NCBI GenBank assembly: GCA_029834535.1
Contig: JAQMWT010000523.1
Coordinates: 1 to 64,000, forward strand
DNA from: Chrysophaeum taylorii
Taxonomy: Eukaryota > Sar > Pelagophyceae > Pelagomonadales > Pelagomonadaceae
DNA length: 64,000 bases
Direction: 5' to 3'
Shown here piece by piece: positions 10,433-20,043 of this stretch (the stretch's first letter is position 1; every line of letters begins with the position of its first letter). The translations under genes and the position numbers were made by a program. The notes under the pieces were generated by a model that was given only the letters and a program-made list of their open reading frames with translations, was not told the DNA's origin and searched no databases.

Positions 10433-11404
10433 TTAACCATCTTGTTGAGCTATGGGTTGTTGTAAGCCGAGTAACGTGCGAAATCTGCTGAAGAGCGGAG
10501 CTCCAAAGGGTTTCGTAAATCCATCGGCGATATTATGGGTACCGGGAACATGATGTAGACGTATGCGTTTTAACTGTGCGTAGTCGCGTATACGGAACCA
10601 GCGTGTGCTGATAGCTTTAGCCTTAGTCGCGCTGTCGGGATTATTAGATAGATGAATAGCAGAGGCCGAATCTCCAAGTATAGGACTGTTACGTATGAAC
10701 GACATGTCCGATGGGAGGGGATTGTCGTGAGCATCATAATCTAGTAGCAGGTCTTTCCTGAAGGTTGGCGAAGATAGAAGTGAGGATTTAACGAATGCCA
10801 TTTCCGTTAGCAATTTGCGTAACCAGACCACATCATCGGCGCACATATTAAGGGCGATAAGTTCACTCTCATGCGTAGAAGTAGCTGTAATAGGCTGCAG
10901 CTTAGACTTCCAAGTGATGAGAGAACCAAACAAAAAGATAGCGTAACCGGTTGTAGATTTGCGGTCTTGTTCATAAGAGGGCGCATTATCGGCATCAACG
11001 AATGCGACCAGTGGATCAAAATTACCTGAATTAACTTGTTCTTTAGTGTAGTCCAACATGGTTGCCATGTCAGTACGATTACCGATAAGAAGTCGAAGAT
11101 GGTCCATTAGAGCGGAAGAACCAGAGTGGTACAGGAGGCGAAGATTACGATTTTCGGGCTTGCGCAAGTAGCGGAGCGTTCCTGTTAGTACTTGAACATG
11201 TAGAAATGCTGGATTATGCATTCCTCGAGAGCAACGACTAAGACTTTGTGATAGATCGGGGCGACAGGCCAATTGACAAACGTGAGCTTGCCGAGTAGAG
11301 TAGAGAAGGGCATGAAGGATGAACTTGTCCATATCAGAAGATGGCTCTCCAGTTTTATACGTGGTTGATGGTGACATCGGTGTGGAAGTGGGACGTAGCT
11401 GCAT
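10433..11404 (-). CDS. RNase H domain of copia pol
   Basis: A 323-residue open frame with the copia RNase H signature: VAFVDADNAP (first Asp), TSTHESELIALN (Glu), DDVVWLRKLL, and HHVPGTHNIADGFTKP near the C-terminus. The N-terminal part (RPTSTPMSP ... LYSTRQAHVCQLACRPDLSQ ... LTGTLRYLRKPEN) is the usual RT-RNase H connection. Upstream RT sequence is in another frame and holds a stop, so this copy cannot make an intact RT-RNase H without recoding. The enzyme degrades the RNA of RNA-DNA hybrids during reverse transcription. Confidence 0.85.
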   Translation of the reverse strand: MQLRPTSTPMSPSTTYKTGEPSSDMDKFILHALLYSTRQAHVCQLACRPDLSQSLSRCSRGMHNPAFLHVQVLTGTLRYLRKPENRNLRLLYHSGSSALMDHLRLLIGNRTDMATMLDYTKEQVNSGNFDPLVAFVDADNAPSYEQDRKSTTGYAIFLFGSLITWKSKLQPITATSTHESELIALNMCADDVVWLRKLLTEMAFVKSSLLSSPTFRKDLLLDYDAHDNPLPSDMSFIRNSPILGDSASAIHLSNNPDSATKAKAISTRWFRIRDYAQLKRIRLHHVPGTHNIADGFTKPFGAPLFSRFRTLLGLQQPIAQQDG

Positions 11405-12649
11405 TAAAATGGGTACTCTTCGAACAATGCGTCAAGTTTAGCCTGACAGTCCAGTGATATAGAGCCATCAGTTGTACGCGTTATGCGCATGCCTAGGAGA
11501 GTTTTCCTTTTTCAGGGCTTGCTGGAACTCACGACGTAGAGTTTCCGAAGTACAAGTAATGACGACGTCGTCTACTGAGAGCGTGCAAATTAGAAATGTA
11601 GCGTCAGCTTGGACTTTAGCGTAAATGCATGTGTCTGTTCGAAATCGTGCGTAGCCTTATGAATCAAAGAAGCCGTTTATGGTTTGATTCCAAAGGGCAG
11701 GGCTCTGACGCAATCCATAGAGAGATTTAAGTAGCTTTGGGAGACGGCGGCCTTGGTATTTAGTATCTTCGGGATCGAGAAGGCAAATGCCTTGTGGCAG
11801 TTTGACATAGACATGAGAATCGATGGGAGCTTGAACAAAAGCGTTAGGACTTGAACAAAAGTTTAGGGAAGTCGACATGGTAGACGGAAGTCGCAGATGA
11901 GCTGCTAGCGCCAAAACACAACGGATGCCGGTAAGCTGTGCCATAGGGCTGAATGTGTTGAAGAAATCGGTGCCCAGAGAGGCTAAGAATCCTCGTAGGA
12001 CCAGGCGTGCTTTATGTTTAACGCACTGACCAGCAGCGTTGGTTTTTATACGTAGGACGAGACGGGTGTCAATAGGCTTTGAGTTGACCATTGGCAGCGC
12101 TAGTTTAAAGCAGCCAAACTTAACAATGTCAAAAATCTCTTTGGAGATGGCAGTAACATAAGCTTTGCGATCAGCGTCTGTGAGACCTTTGAGGCAGTTC
12201 AACTCATATTCATCAATTTTGATATCTTTGGCTTGAATCTTGTATTCGTCCGAACCAACCGTGCTGGGGTCATGAGTCGTCGTCAAATGAGTAATTGCGT
12301 AAGAAGCGACATTATCGGGCAGAGGAGCGTGATCGGGATCTTCGACGAGTTGAACGACTAGTAGAGGAGCATCACCAAGGTGGACCTCAACGTAATGCGA
12401 TTGCACGGTGATATAGTCTTCGATGGCGGAGAGATGAGGCTCGGAGGCACCATAAGAAGCGTCATTATGATCCAAAATGGAGTGGGGTGTGAACAAAGCA
12501 TAAACATATTGAGCGGGAGGAACTTGAAAGGCGTGAGCATGTTCAGAAATTAAATGAACGCGAGCTTGAGGAAGGTGAAAGTCTGCAGGGTTGACGTCGT
12601 CGAAGTGAACATGAGGAGTATCAGGCGATGGGTGGCTATGGCTCCTATG
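11405..12649 (-). pseudogene. Reverse transcriptase of copia pol, interrupted
   Basis: Copia RT in pieces. 11657-12649 is open in the integrase frame and contains the N-terminal RT blocks (KAYVTAISKEIFDI, KHKARLVLRGF, TFSPMAQLTGIRCVLALAAH, SLYGLRQSPALWNQ). A TAA at 11657 follows FFDS, after which the same frame continues through the catalytic block as LSVDDVVITC (VDD in place of YVDD). A frame change near 11500 leads into MRITRTTDGSISLDCQAKL, and another joins RNase H. The polymerase would be non-functional as read. It should copy element RNA into cDNA. Confidence 0.8.
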
Positions 12650-14749
12650 TCACATAACTGAAGAGGACTGTGAGATCGCTTGGTGCACATGGTGATGAAG
12701 GGATGGTGTAAATTCCCCCTCTGGAGGTATAGCCGTCCAGTGGATGCCATGAGCGAGATGAAGGGAGTGGAGGGTGGGGTCGCAGAACATTATGTACTGC
12801 TTGGAGAGGTCATACTTGAAGTCGGCAAGCGCACTACCAGCTTGTTTATAAGCGGCAACAGTAGGCGAAGCAATACGAGTAAGAACATCCTTGAGATTGG
12901 TTTTGCGACGAGGCTGAGGGTGATGAGGACCACGGGTGAGACGGAGGACATCCTGGGAATAGAGAGACCGATAAGATGGTAAAAGTGGCAGAGTGTCGGA
13001 AGACACTTCAGATGTAGGTGTGGTGGCGGAAGTAGCGGGTGCAGGAGCAGCTGGAGCACATGCGGGAGCGGGAGAGGGAGCATGGAGATGAGAAGAGAGA
13101 GTCCCCCTCTCATGGTCAGTGTCGGTAGGCATAGCATTCCCCCTCTGCGCCGCATCATTGGGGGTGCTGTGAACAGAGAAGGGAATGTCGGGTGAAGGTG
13201 CGGGAGGTGGATGCTGTTCATAATCAGGAGGAGATTTAGAAATAAGATGAGGAAAAGTCAATTTAGAGGAAACACGGACTTGACCGTTTTCAGGATTAAG
13301 GACAACATCGGCTAAATGATTAACATGGGGTGTTATTAAAGGGTTTATAACGTTAGCACCGCATAAGTAGATGTAGGGACGACATCGGGGTTCATATTTA
13401 TGAAATTCGCTAGGTTCCAAATGCAGATAACAAACAGAACCAAAAGCTTTGAGGTAGTCTTGTTGGGGAACATTACATTGGTCTAACAAAACTTGTTGGG
13501 GGCTTAGGACTTTATTGTAAATACGTTCAAGGGAAACGTAAGGGAGGAGACTATACGATTGGATAGCATGTATAACAGCCCACGGGTAGTGTGGTGCCGG
13601 ATCTGTTAGGGGGTGACCTTTATAGGATACATTAAGCATATGCCGGAGTCGTGTAGACGCGGCAGTGGCTATGTGACCAACAGCGGCTTCGACTTCATGA
13701 TTAAAGACATGTAAGTAAGGGGGGGGCGCGGACATATTAATACCATATTCCACACGGAAGGGGGTTGTGACATGCTGAGATAAATAGGGTTTAAAGGAAT
13801 CACAATAGATTTGTTTTGGTTGTACACGAACATAAGTAGAGCAAAAATTGCGGACAAACTCAAGGGCGTTACAAAATTCGCTGGAGTTAGGGCTACGACA
13901 AAAGTACACTAACAGAAATTTAGAAATGAGACACTTGAAAACAATGATATGTCGAAAGGATCCCCATTCCGAGAGCACAGATACGTAACCACCGTCACAA
14001 GCCCAGGCTTCACCAGGTTGAAAATTTTTTTTGAATGATGGTTGCTTGATAAGGTGGTGTGGATGAGGAAAGCGTTTTTTATGAATCGTACAATCCACAC
14101 AGAACTTACGGTAGGGTACGTCAGATGGGTGGTGTCCAGGACTGGCAATAACCTGAACAGCTTTTATGGCTTGAGAATCACTGGAATGGTGAATGTTGTG
14201 AAAATTGGTAGCTCGTTGTTGCGCATCTCGAAATGCGAGGGTGCCCCTGGCATGGACTTTCTTATCGAAGGGCGCATGCTTCTCATGGAGCTGTTTTGGC
14301 GTTATAAGGGGTATTTGGTTTTCTTTAGTAGGAGATGATATATCTGCGGAAGCAAACATTTTGTCGATAAATTCGAGACGATTTTCCTGAGGGTAGAAGA
14401 CAAAAGAATCGTGAAATACAGGAGAGGTATAGGAAACCTGTGCTTGTACTAGACGACGCGTGTCTTGATTTTCATTATTATTATGGTATGCTTGGCAAAG
14501 CCAAAGAAAACCGGTAACTGCTTCGAGAGAAGCAGTCTTATCGATTCCGGCATCGTGTGTTAGGAGGGTGTAGGTTTCGCCAAAAGCATTTATATGTGCC
14601 TGGTATTTAGAAGAAGAGTTAGAAACTGTTATGTCTCCGCCTGTATGTCTTCCACCGGTGATGTAAATGATGGATGAAGTAGAGGATTTATTTAAGAATA
14701 ACCTGTGAGATGGTTGGTTAGATTCGATAGTTGTAATACGAAAGGACAC
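12650..14749 (-). CDS. Integrase region of copia pol
   Basis: A 699-residue open frame. An HHCC zinc-binding region is visible (HNIHHS ... FCVDCTIHK), then the DDE core: WACDGGYVSV (first Asp), IYCDSFKPYLSQHV (second Asp) and FNHEVEAAVGHIA (Glu). It is followed by a proline/serine-rich linker and the conserved lead-in to RT. Integrase inserts the cDNA into host DNA and leaves the 5-bp duplication. The frame overlaps the end of the methyltransferase ORF by 58 nt in a -1 relation; it stops at a TGA (12650), beyond which the same frame stays open into RT. Confidence 0.88.
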   Translation of the reverse strand: MSFRITTIESNQPSHRLFLNKSSTSSIIYITGGRHTGGDITVSNSSSKYQAHINAFGETYTLLTHDAGIDKTASLEAVTGFLWLCQAYHNNNENQDTRRLVQAQVSYTSPVFHDSFVFYPQENRLEFIDKMFASADISSPTKENQIPLITPKQLHEKHAPFDKKVHARGTLAFRDAQQRATNFHNIHHSSDSQAIKAVQVIASPGHHPSDVPYRKFCVDCTIHKKRFPHPHHLIKQPSFKKNFQPGEAWACDGGYVSVLSEWGSFRHIIVFKCLISKFLLVYFCRSPNSSEFCNALEFVRNFCSTYVRVQPKQIYCDSFKPYLSQHVTTPFRVEYGINMSAPPPYLHVFNHEVEAAVGHIATAASTRLRHMLNVSYKGHPLTDPAPHYPWAVIHAIQSYSLLPYVSLERIYNKVLSPQQVLLDQCNVPQQDYLKAFGSVCYLHLEPSEFHKYEPRCRPYIYLCGANVINPLITPHVNHLADVVLNPENGQVRVSSKLTFPHLISKSPPDYEQHPPPAPSPDIPFSVHSTPNDAAQRGNAMPTDTDHERGTLSSHLHAPSPAPACAPAAPAPATSATTPTSEVSSDTLPLLPSYRSLYSQDVLRLTRGPHHPQPRRKTNLKDVLTRIASPTVAAYKQAGSALADFKYDLSKQYIMFCDPTLHSLHLAHGIHWTAIPPEGEFTPSLHHHVHQAISQSSSVM

Positions 14750-15774
14750 AGGTAATGTGATGGATTTAGGGATAATCGTCCCATAATATTATAGAGGAGC
14801 ACAAAAGCTTTGAGTTCAATAGGGGATCTCATGCAAGCAAGTGGTTTTCTTGAATTAGTCAAGAATCCCAGGCGAAAGTTAGAAATGCCCTTCATTTCAT
14901 CTTGACTGGGATGTTCGACTGTTTTATTAGAGTGTAGACGAAGGAACAGCATAGTTAAGGTTTCAAGCTCAGTCACAGTTAAGCGCACGGATCCTGTACG
15001 ACTGAAAATATTGTAGGTTTTAGGTGTGGACACGAATGGTATGTCAGGAAAGACCTGCGTCCAAGGTTCGTCGACTATTAACTTGCGACTGATGGAATTA
15101 GCGTGGTCTGCAATATCCAGAAAAGAAGTGACTCGTTTATTAGGCCATGAAAGCAGATCAAGAGGGCCGGTGTTATATTTGCGTGCGACGAGGATCCATC
15201 TTTCTCTGGCTTGATAATCTCCACATAGATAGCATGGAAATCGGTCACATATGTCCACCGTATAGTGCATCGTTGAGAAGATGAGATTAGCAACTCGTAT
15301 ATGATCTTCATACGATGCGGAGTGTGGTGGAGTCATTTCCATGAAGAGAACAAGCGGCTTTAAAAGCTCAAGTACACTTAGAGCACTCGGGAACAAGGAA
15401 TCATCCATATCGCGCTCGAAGGTGGAAATGGATCTCCCATTGATTATGTTGCGATTTGTGCATGGTGATGTCAATTCCACTATGTCAGTGTAGTATCGTG
15501 CACGTTCAACGTCCGATGCTCGATGGAGATATGTCAAAAACTTAGGTAGGGATGGGAAAACTTCGATGGAATTACCAAAACGTCTTCGTAGCATGCGCGT
15601 GATATTGTAGTCGCTCTCAACAAGAACTTTAACGTTGATGTTGATTTGCAAGTCATTAGAAGCGCAAGCCAAGAATGCAGGAGTGGACATCCCAGAGCAA
15701 AGTAAAGTTACTGTAGGTGTTCGTGGGCTAGGAGATGAAGTTACTGTATGGAGCAAACGTGTTGTAACCTTGCG
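14692..15774 (-). CDS. Cytosine-C5 DNA methyltransferase domain inside the copia element
   Basis: An open frame between protease and integrase that reads as a complete C5 methyltransferase. Numbering from the first possible start (15756): motif I TLLCSGMSTPAFLA (17-30, SAM site), acidic E47 after the second strand (motif II), motif IV SPC with catalytic Cys99, motif VI-like FMEM with E140, motif VIII QARER (182-186), target-domain region about 195-250, motif IX RLTVTELETL (258-267) and motif X-like RLGFLTNSRKPLA (295-307). These enzymes transfer methyl from SAM to carbon 5 of cytosine. It is in frame with gag-protease but separated by a TGA (15775), has no ATG near its start, and overlaps integrase in another frame. 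It is not a usual copia domain; acquisition by the element is inferred. Divergences are PCT for PCQ and MEM for ENV. Confidence 0.8.
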   Translation of the reverse strand, partial: RKVTTRLLHTVTSSPSPRTPTVTLLCSGMSTPAFLACASNDLQININVKVLVESDYNITRMLRRRFGNSIEVFPSLPKFLTYLHRASDVERARYYTDIVELTSPCTNRNIINGRSISTFERDMDDSLFPSALSVLELLKPLVLFMEMTPPHSASYEDHIRVANLIFSTMHYTVDICDRFPCYLCGDYQARERWILVARKYNTGPLDLLSWPNKRVTSFLDIADHANSISRKLIVDEPWTQVFPDIPFVSTPKTYNIFSRTGSVRLTVTELETLTMLFLRLHSNKTVEHPSQDEMKGISNFRLGFLTNSRKPLACMRSPIELKAFVLLYNIMGRLSLNPSHYLCPFVLQLSNLTNHLTGYS

Positions 15775-18234
15775 TCATACAGGAGGTGGGAAATATTTGC
15801 GTATGTAAGGCAGCTGCGAATGCATTGACTCCAGGATGGTTTTAAGCCATGGGACGTAAATTACTCGTTCCATGAGGGTGGAATATAGTTTGAGCATTTC
15901 GCGTTGTTCATTAAAAGCACATAGCCTGAACTGTAGTGAGCGAAGTTCCATTTTATGCGCTTTTGCTTGTTGTAGCGAGCAAATTGGTAGAGTTGGCAAC
16001 AGGTTACTGAGTCTAAACAAAGTAATCTTGACATTATCATCAATTTTACTCTGGATAGATGATTGTCCTTTAAATTCAACTCCAGAAAGATGTATACCAA
16101 GTTTATCTTCTCCCCATTGAGTCATACTGATGATGTGCAGATCGGGATCGTTATGGTCGTTTTGCTTGGGTAGAAAAAGCGCAACGTCTAGCCTTACATA
16201 TCCCACATTTGGATGCTTTGGGAGAGCGGGAATGACGGTCCTTATAATCATAGCATGTGTGATTCTCTGCGTATCCGTAGCAGTCTGGATAACAGGTGAT
16301 AAGGACTCGAGTAGCTTTACGATGTGGATAGGATCAGCATAACGTTTAAAGTTAATTACATGTTGAGAAGCACATGTGTCAGCATATCCTGGCGTAGTCA
16401 TTAGCGGCAAATTGCACTCGTTGTACAGTTTAAGCATTGTTGCATAACAGGCATGTGTTGAGCTTTGACCAAACACGTACTGTGTCATGAAACTTTGCGT
16501 TTGTTCGGAAGGCACAACGACGAGTGTAAAACCAGTATTTAATGTTGGTAGCAACATAGGGGGATCTGTACCATCTTCATTATCTTCATTGGGTAGATTA
16601 CTGGGGAGCTCAGAGTGCGAGGAAGTTTCCCGAGCTTGACGACGAACGATAGCATTCTGAGCTTTAGCATTTATGTGCTGCAATAGCGGCCGAGGGATGT
16701 TATCGATTTCATCATCTTTAATGGACAGAAAAGTGTGGAACATTTTCTCTGTATCAGCAGTCCCCCTCTGCTCCGCATCACTGGGGGACGCTTCAGGGGC
16801 AGATGTTTCAGTTTGATACTTTTCTTCTGAAACAAGAGATTCCTTATCGGCTTCTAAGAGGTTCACAATGGTATTGGACATAGTATCAACTCGAGATAAG
16901 TAGAGATGAACTTGGGTGGCTTCGTCAGGATCTAAGGACTGTGTCGAAGCTTGAGAAGCGGTTGTCCAGAGGGTACTCAATAAGCTTTTCATTTCCTCCT
17001 GTACCATTTTAGAGTCGGTAGAAGGGTTGGGATTCGCTTCCTGTAATTTACCAAACAGGTGGCGAAGACGATCAACTGGATAAGTAGCCCGGTCCATAAG
17101 AGACATATTAGAGCGTGCATTACGGTTAGAGGAAGATGAGTAGACAGGACGATCGAAGCTGGTACCTTTGACGTTATAATTTGAGGGTGGACGATAGTAC
17201 GACGTGTCACGGGGTAAAATTGTCGATGCTTTGTCTTTTGCATTACGAAGCTTACGAGCGTTGAAGCCAGACTGTCCAGCTACAGTGGCTAACAACGAGT
17301 AAGCGTTGTTTAGAGAGTCGTGGGATTGATGAATAGTATCCATCAATAATACCTTAGGTGGCTTGGTAGCGGTAGTACCAGGGATGTAAGGGATCCAGGA
17401 AGCGGGTTTATCCAAGCGTCGGTTAGAGGAAAACTTTGCTTCATTGTATATCTTTAACAAGAATTCCAATAGTGGAAGAACGTCGTTAGGATCAACTAGC
17501 TTTAACAATTCGGGATCGTGACTCGAGTTGTTACCAGAGCGTGTCTCGTAGAGTTTACACCATTCCAGTAAAGATGGAGAATAGCGCTCACGATCCGAGG
17601 GATTAGCATATAGACGGTAGATCTCCTCGTGAGCTTTAAGAGTGATTATGGAGTTATTAAATTGGATTGGTGCTTCATCATTATTTAATTGCTTTGCCAG
17701 AGACTGAAAGGCAAGGAGTTGTTCGACAAAAACATGGGCATACCAATTAACATTTAGAGACATTCGATTAAACTGAGATTTAAGCTCAGTTGCATCTGTA
17801 CAAGACACTGTCTCATAGCAATGGTAAGCTAAAAGCATTACAGCACGTAATTTATTGGGATGTGCAGTAATTGCACAAATTTTCTTTAGTTGAGGCCACA
17901 TAGCGAGAGCGGGCTTTTCCTGGGACTCCAAGTTAAAGAATGTGTACAAGAAACCAGCATAAGTTTCGTAGTGTTTGATCCAGTCGGCATTAGAGAGGCC
18001 TGTAAAGGATATGTTAGTTAAAGATGAATCATACACAATTGATTTAGGGAATCGGGTGTCTAATAAAGTGAGGACACGTTTGACATCCTTATTTAATTCA
18101 GGACGAACGAGATTATACGACTCTTGGTAGGAGAGTCGTTCAAGATTATTACGGACATCAACTGTTAGTTGATGGGAAGAGTTGACGTGCCAAGTCTTTA
18201 AATGTTCGGGCAGGGCATCTTCATCAGGTAAGTT
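15775..18234 (-). CDS. Gag-protease of the copia element
   Basis: Open frame of about 820 codons. The N-terminal half is Gag-like, helix-rich and alignable with the second element at 61794 (ADW...YA.FL.T.FN, KPALA.WP, CYETVS, NWYAHV, CKLYETRS). No CCHC zinc knuckle was seen. The C-terminal third contains an aspartic-protease block, GYADTCASQHV, followed by SPVIQTATDTQRITH and NVGYVRLDVALFL. The protease should process the polyprotein; the usual D-S/T-G is D-T-C here. The frame starts right after a TAA with no ATG until well inside the conserved region, so it either depends on read-through from the small upstream ORF or is inactivated. Confidence 0.8.
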   Translation of the reverse strand, partial: NLPDEDALPEHLKTWHVNSSHQLTVDVRNNLERLSYQESYNLVRPELNKDVKRVLTLLDTRFPKSIVYDSSLTNISFTGLSNADWIKHYETYAGFLYTFFNLESQEKPALAMWPQLKKICAITAHPNKLRAVMLLAYHCYETVSCTDATELKSQFNRMSLNVNWYAHVFVEQLLAFQSLAKQLNNDEAPIQFNNSIITLKAHEEIYRLYANPSDRERYSPSLLEWCKLYETRSGNNSSHDPELLKLVDPNDVLPLLEFLLKIYNEAKFSSNRRLDKPASWIPYIPGTTATKPPKVLLMDTIHQSHDSLNNAYSLLATVAGQSGFNARKLRNAKDKASTILPRDTSYYRPPSNYNVKGTSFDRPVYSSSSNRNARSNMSLMDRATYPVDRLRHLFGKLQEANPNPSTDSKMVQEEMKSLLSTLWTTASQASTQSLDPDEATQVHLYLSRVDTMSNTIVNLLEADKESLVSEEKYQTETSAPEASPSDAEQRGTADTEKMFHTFLSIKDDEIDNIPRPLLQHINAKAQNAIVRRQARETSSHSELPSNLPNEDNEDGTDPPMLLPTLNTGFTLVVVPSEQTQSFMTQYVFGQSSTHACYATMLKLYNECNLPLMTTPGYADTCASQHVINFKRYADPIHIVKLLESLSPVIQTATDTQRITHAMIIRTVIPALPKHPNVGYVRLDVALFLPKQNDHNDPDLHIISMTQWGEDKLGIHLSGVEFKGQSSIQSKIDDNVKITLFRLSNLLPTLPICSLQQAKAHKMELRSLQFRLCAFNEQREMLKLYSTLMERVIYVPWLKTILESMHSQLPYIRKYFPPPV

Positions 18235-18516
18235 TTAATCGTTTACTTGTTCAGCTTTCCATTGAGCGAAGATGATATCAACTTCTTGTTCAAGAAGCTG
18301 ATTATATTCCGGAGCATTCCGGGTGTAAGCTTCATATGAATCGAAGCAGAATAACGCGTCCACATATGGACTTGTCATATGCCTGCGAAGCACCTCAATT
18401 TGCAAGCTCACCTTGGTTGAGTTGTCTTGGAAACGCAATCCTGCGTTAATCTTATCAACGAGGATTTGTTCTTGTTTGTAGATATCCGTGGTGGATATTG
18501 GTTTTTGTTTTGACAT
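18235..18516 (-). CDS. Small 5' gag ORF of the copia element
   Basis: A 93-residue frame starting at ATG (MSKQKPIS) and ending at TAA, in the same frame as the following gag-protease. Its segment ALFCFDSYEAYTRNAPEY matches ALFECDSYEAYTRSCADY in the second element at about 61590-61640, so it is genuine element coding sequence. Probably the N-terminus of Gag. Confidence 0.7.
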   Translation of the reverse strand: MSKQKPISTTDIYKQEQILVDKINAGLRFQDNSTKVSLQIEVLRRHMTSPYVDALFCFDSYEAYTRNAPEYNQLLEQEVDIIFAQWKAEQVND

Positions 18517-19000
18517 GATTGTGACCTATTAAGAGATAGGTTATAGGATTGATAGACATATTCAACACATAAGAATGAGGGGTTTCTCTAGTGCGGGTTC
18601 TATGTACAGTACGCTATTTTAAACGTGGGCTTATTGACAAGACCAAACAAATCAACATGCTATTTAAAACAGGGTGACTTGAGACTGTAGAATGGATTAG
18701 TTCTCGAGCAGTCAGTCCTTTGTTGGGGAATGGAGGGATAAACCCGTACAAGTTTCCGCGGCTTGTATAGGAAAAAATTTAATTTTATTGGTTATGCGAG
18801 TGCATGTGACCAGTGACCGACCCAACTCGGTCACAAACCAAATTAACTGGTGGGCACATACCGTCACACAACAAATATGTACAGTAAACCACCGCCAAAC
18901 ACATTGTCGCATTGTACTCGTGATCAGGCGTAAATTGATCACTCCATTTAAACGTACAACACAGTTGGGCTGACACACCTACGCATCTGGGCCCGTAACC
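18517..19000 (-). other. 5' leader of the copia element
   Basis: About 480 bp between the 5' LTR and the first ATG. The sense sequence directly inside the LTR is GGTTACGGGCCCAGATGCG, the expected primer-binding position; I could not assign it to a particular tRNA (3' end or internal half-tRNA). Confidence 0.5.
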
Positions 19001-19397
19001 TGGAGAGATTTGACCCTCTCCGGGTACATGGTAGAGACTGCGTGCAGTCTTAGGCGTGTACAGACCATTCCGCTTGTCACATGCTACTACACAAGGTAGG
19101 GATTTTGGCCCTAACTCCTTAAGGACATTAGCTCCCATAGAAGCGTTTACACTGACAACGAGGAACGAAGTCTCTGTTAATTAAACAGAAAACCCCGTAC
19201 CTGACGGTACGCACCTGGAGGCCTACTCCATGTTGGAAAAGAGCTTCAGATTGGGTTCTTCATAATCTGAGATAAAAGGGCGGAAGGGTAAGGAAGGAAA
19301 GGAGAGAGGGAAAGCCGTATTACGGAGAGAAAACCCTCGTGTAGAGATAGGTGTGAAATGTTCCAGTGTCGCACACATAGTAGTGTAGCTCTCTGGA
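19001..19397 (-). repeat. 5' LTR of the copia element
   Basis: 397 bp, the partner of 6921-7324. Differences are few substitutions (for example TTTTGG for TTTAAG) and small indels near 19250-19310. It should hold the element's promoter and polyadenylation signal. Confidence 0.9.
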
Positions 19398-19402
19398 GTC
19401 AC
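19398..19402. repeat. Target-site duplication (GTCAC), right
   Basis: Matches 6916-6920. Confidence 0.85.
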
Positions 19403-20043
19403 TATACGGGCGGGGTCACGGTTTGAACAAGGTTCTCGGCAAATCCCACTCGCTCACGAAAGTCGAGCTACTTCCTCGCCCAAGACCGTGGCAAATGGCG
19501 ACAGACAACGAACTCCCCCTCCATTTCCCTTTTACACACCACTGGGCCTGTGTCTAGTCTCTAGTCCCTTCACGCCAACAGCCAAGGCTTCGGCTTATTG
19601 GCTGCTCGAAAATCCCCAAAGAAATACCCGATGGGTGGCAGCGGTAGCGTTGACGGTCATGGCGGCACTACGTTCGAACCAAGTCTCAGCACCCTCTTTT
19701 GTTGCCTGCGTTCCTATTTTTTTTTCGTCGTCTCAACCAACTGCCAATTTTCATTTTCTTCCCTTTCTTCAAGTCAACGGTCATGGCTTCTCAAAAAAGA
19801 AGTTTGTCTACTTTTTTTTACACTCCTTTTCTTCTTTCCCTCATTCTTTCATTCTTTATTGTGTTATATCAGCGTTAGCACTTTGTTCGGAGATCTGGAA
19901 TGATTTTCAGTGCAGCTTCATTGTTTTGCGTTTAAAATGTAGCCGCATCACATTGTAGTACAGATATATGTGTTTATCTTTTATCTTTTTGATAAAGGTG
20001 CGTATCCGCGCTTATCGGTCTGGGCTGCCACGACACCCAAGTT
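19403..20043. other. Spacer upstream of the channel gene
   Basis: Sequence right of the copia insertion, pyrimidine- and T-rich from 19690 to 19980. No supported gene; probably includes promoter and 5' UTR of the potassium-channel gene. Confidence 0.4.

Larger units (their letters stand above)
6921..19397 (-). mobile_element. Ty1/copia retrotransposon encoding a C5 DNA methyltransferase
   Basis: A 12.5-kb element on the minus strand, bounded by ~400-bp LTRs and a 5-bp target duplication. Sense order: LTR (19001-19397), leader, small gag ORF, gag-protease, cytosine-C5 methyltransferase, integrase, reverse transcriptase, RNase H, a 3.1-kb 3' region, LTR (6921-7324). Integrase before RT marks it as copia. 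It is AT-richer than the flanking genes. Several in-frame stops (18235 TAA, 15775 TGA, 12650 TGA, 11657 TAA) and at least two frame changes (14692-14749 and about 11500) suggest this copy is inactive, unless some stops are recoded. The LTRs differ by scattered substitutions and small indels, so the insertion is not recent. Confidence 0.9.

Noticed and set aside
15775-15777. TGA before the methyltransferase as a selenocysteine codon
   Set aside because: It sits in a non-conserved linker, not at a Cys position, and the same element has TAA stops too.
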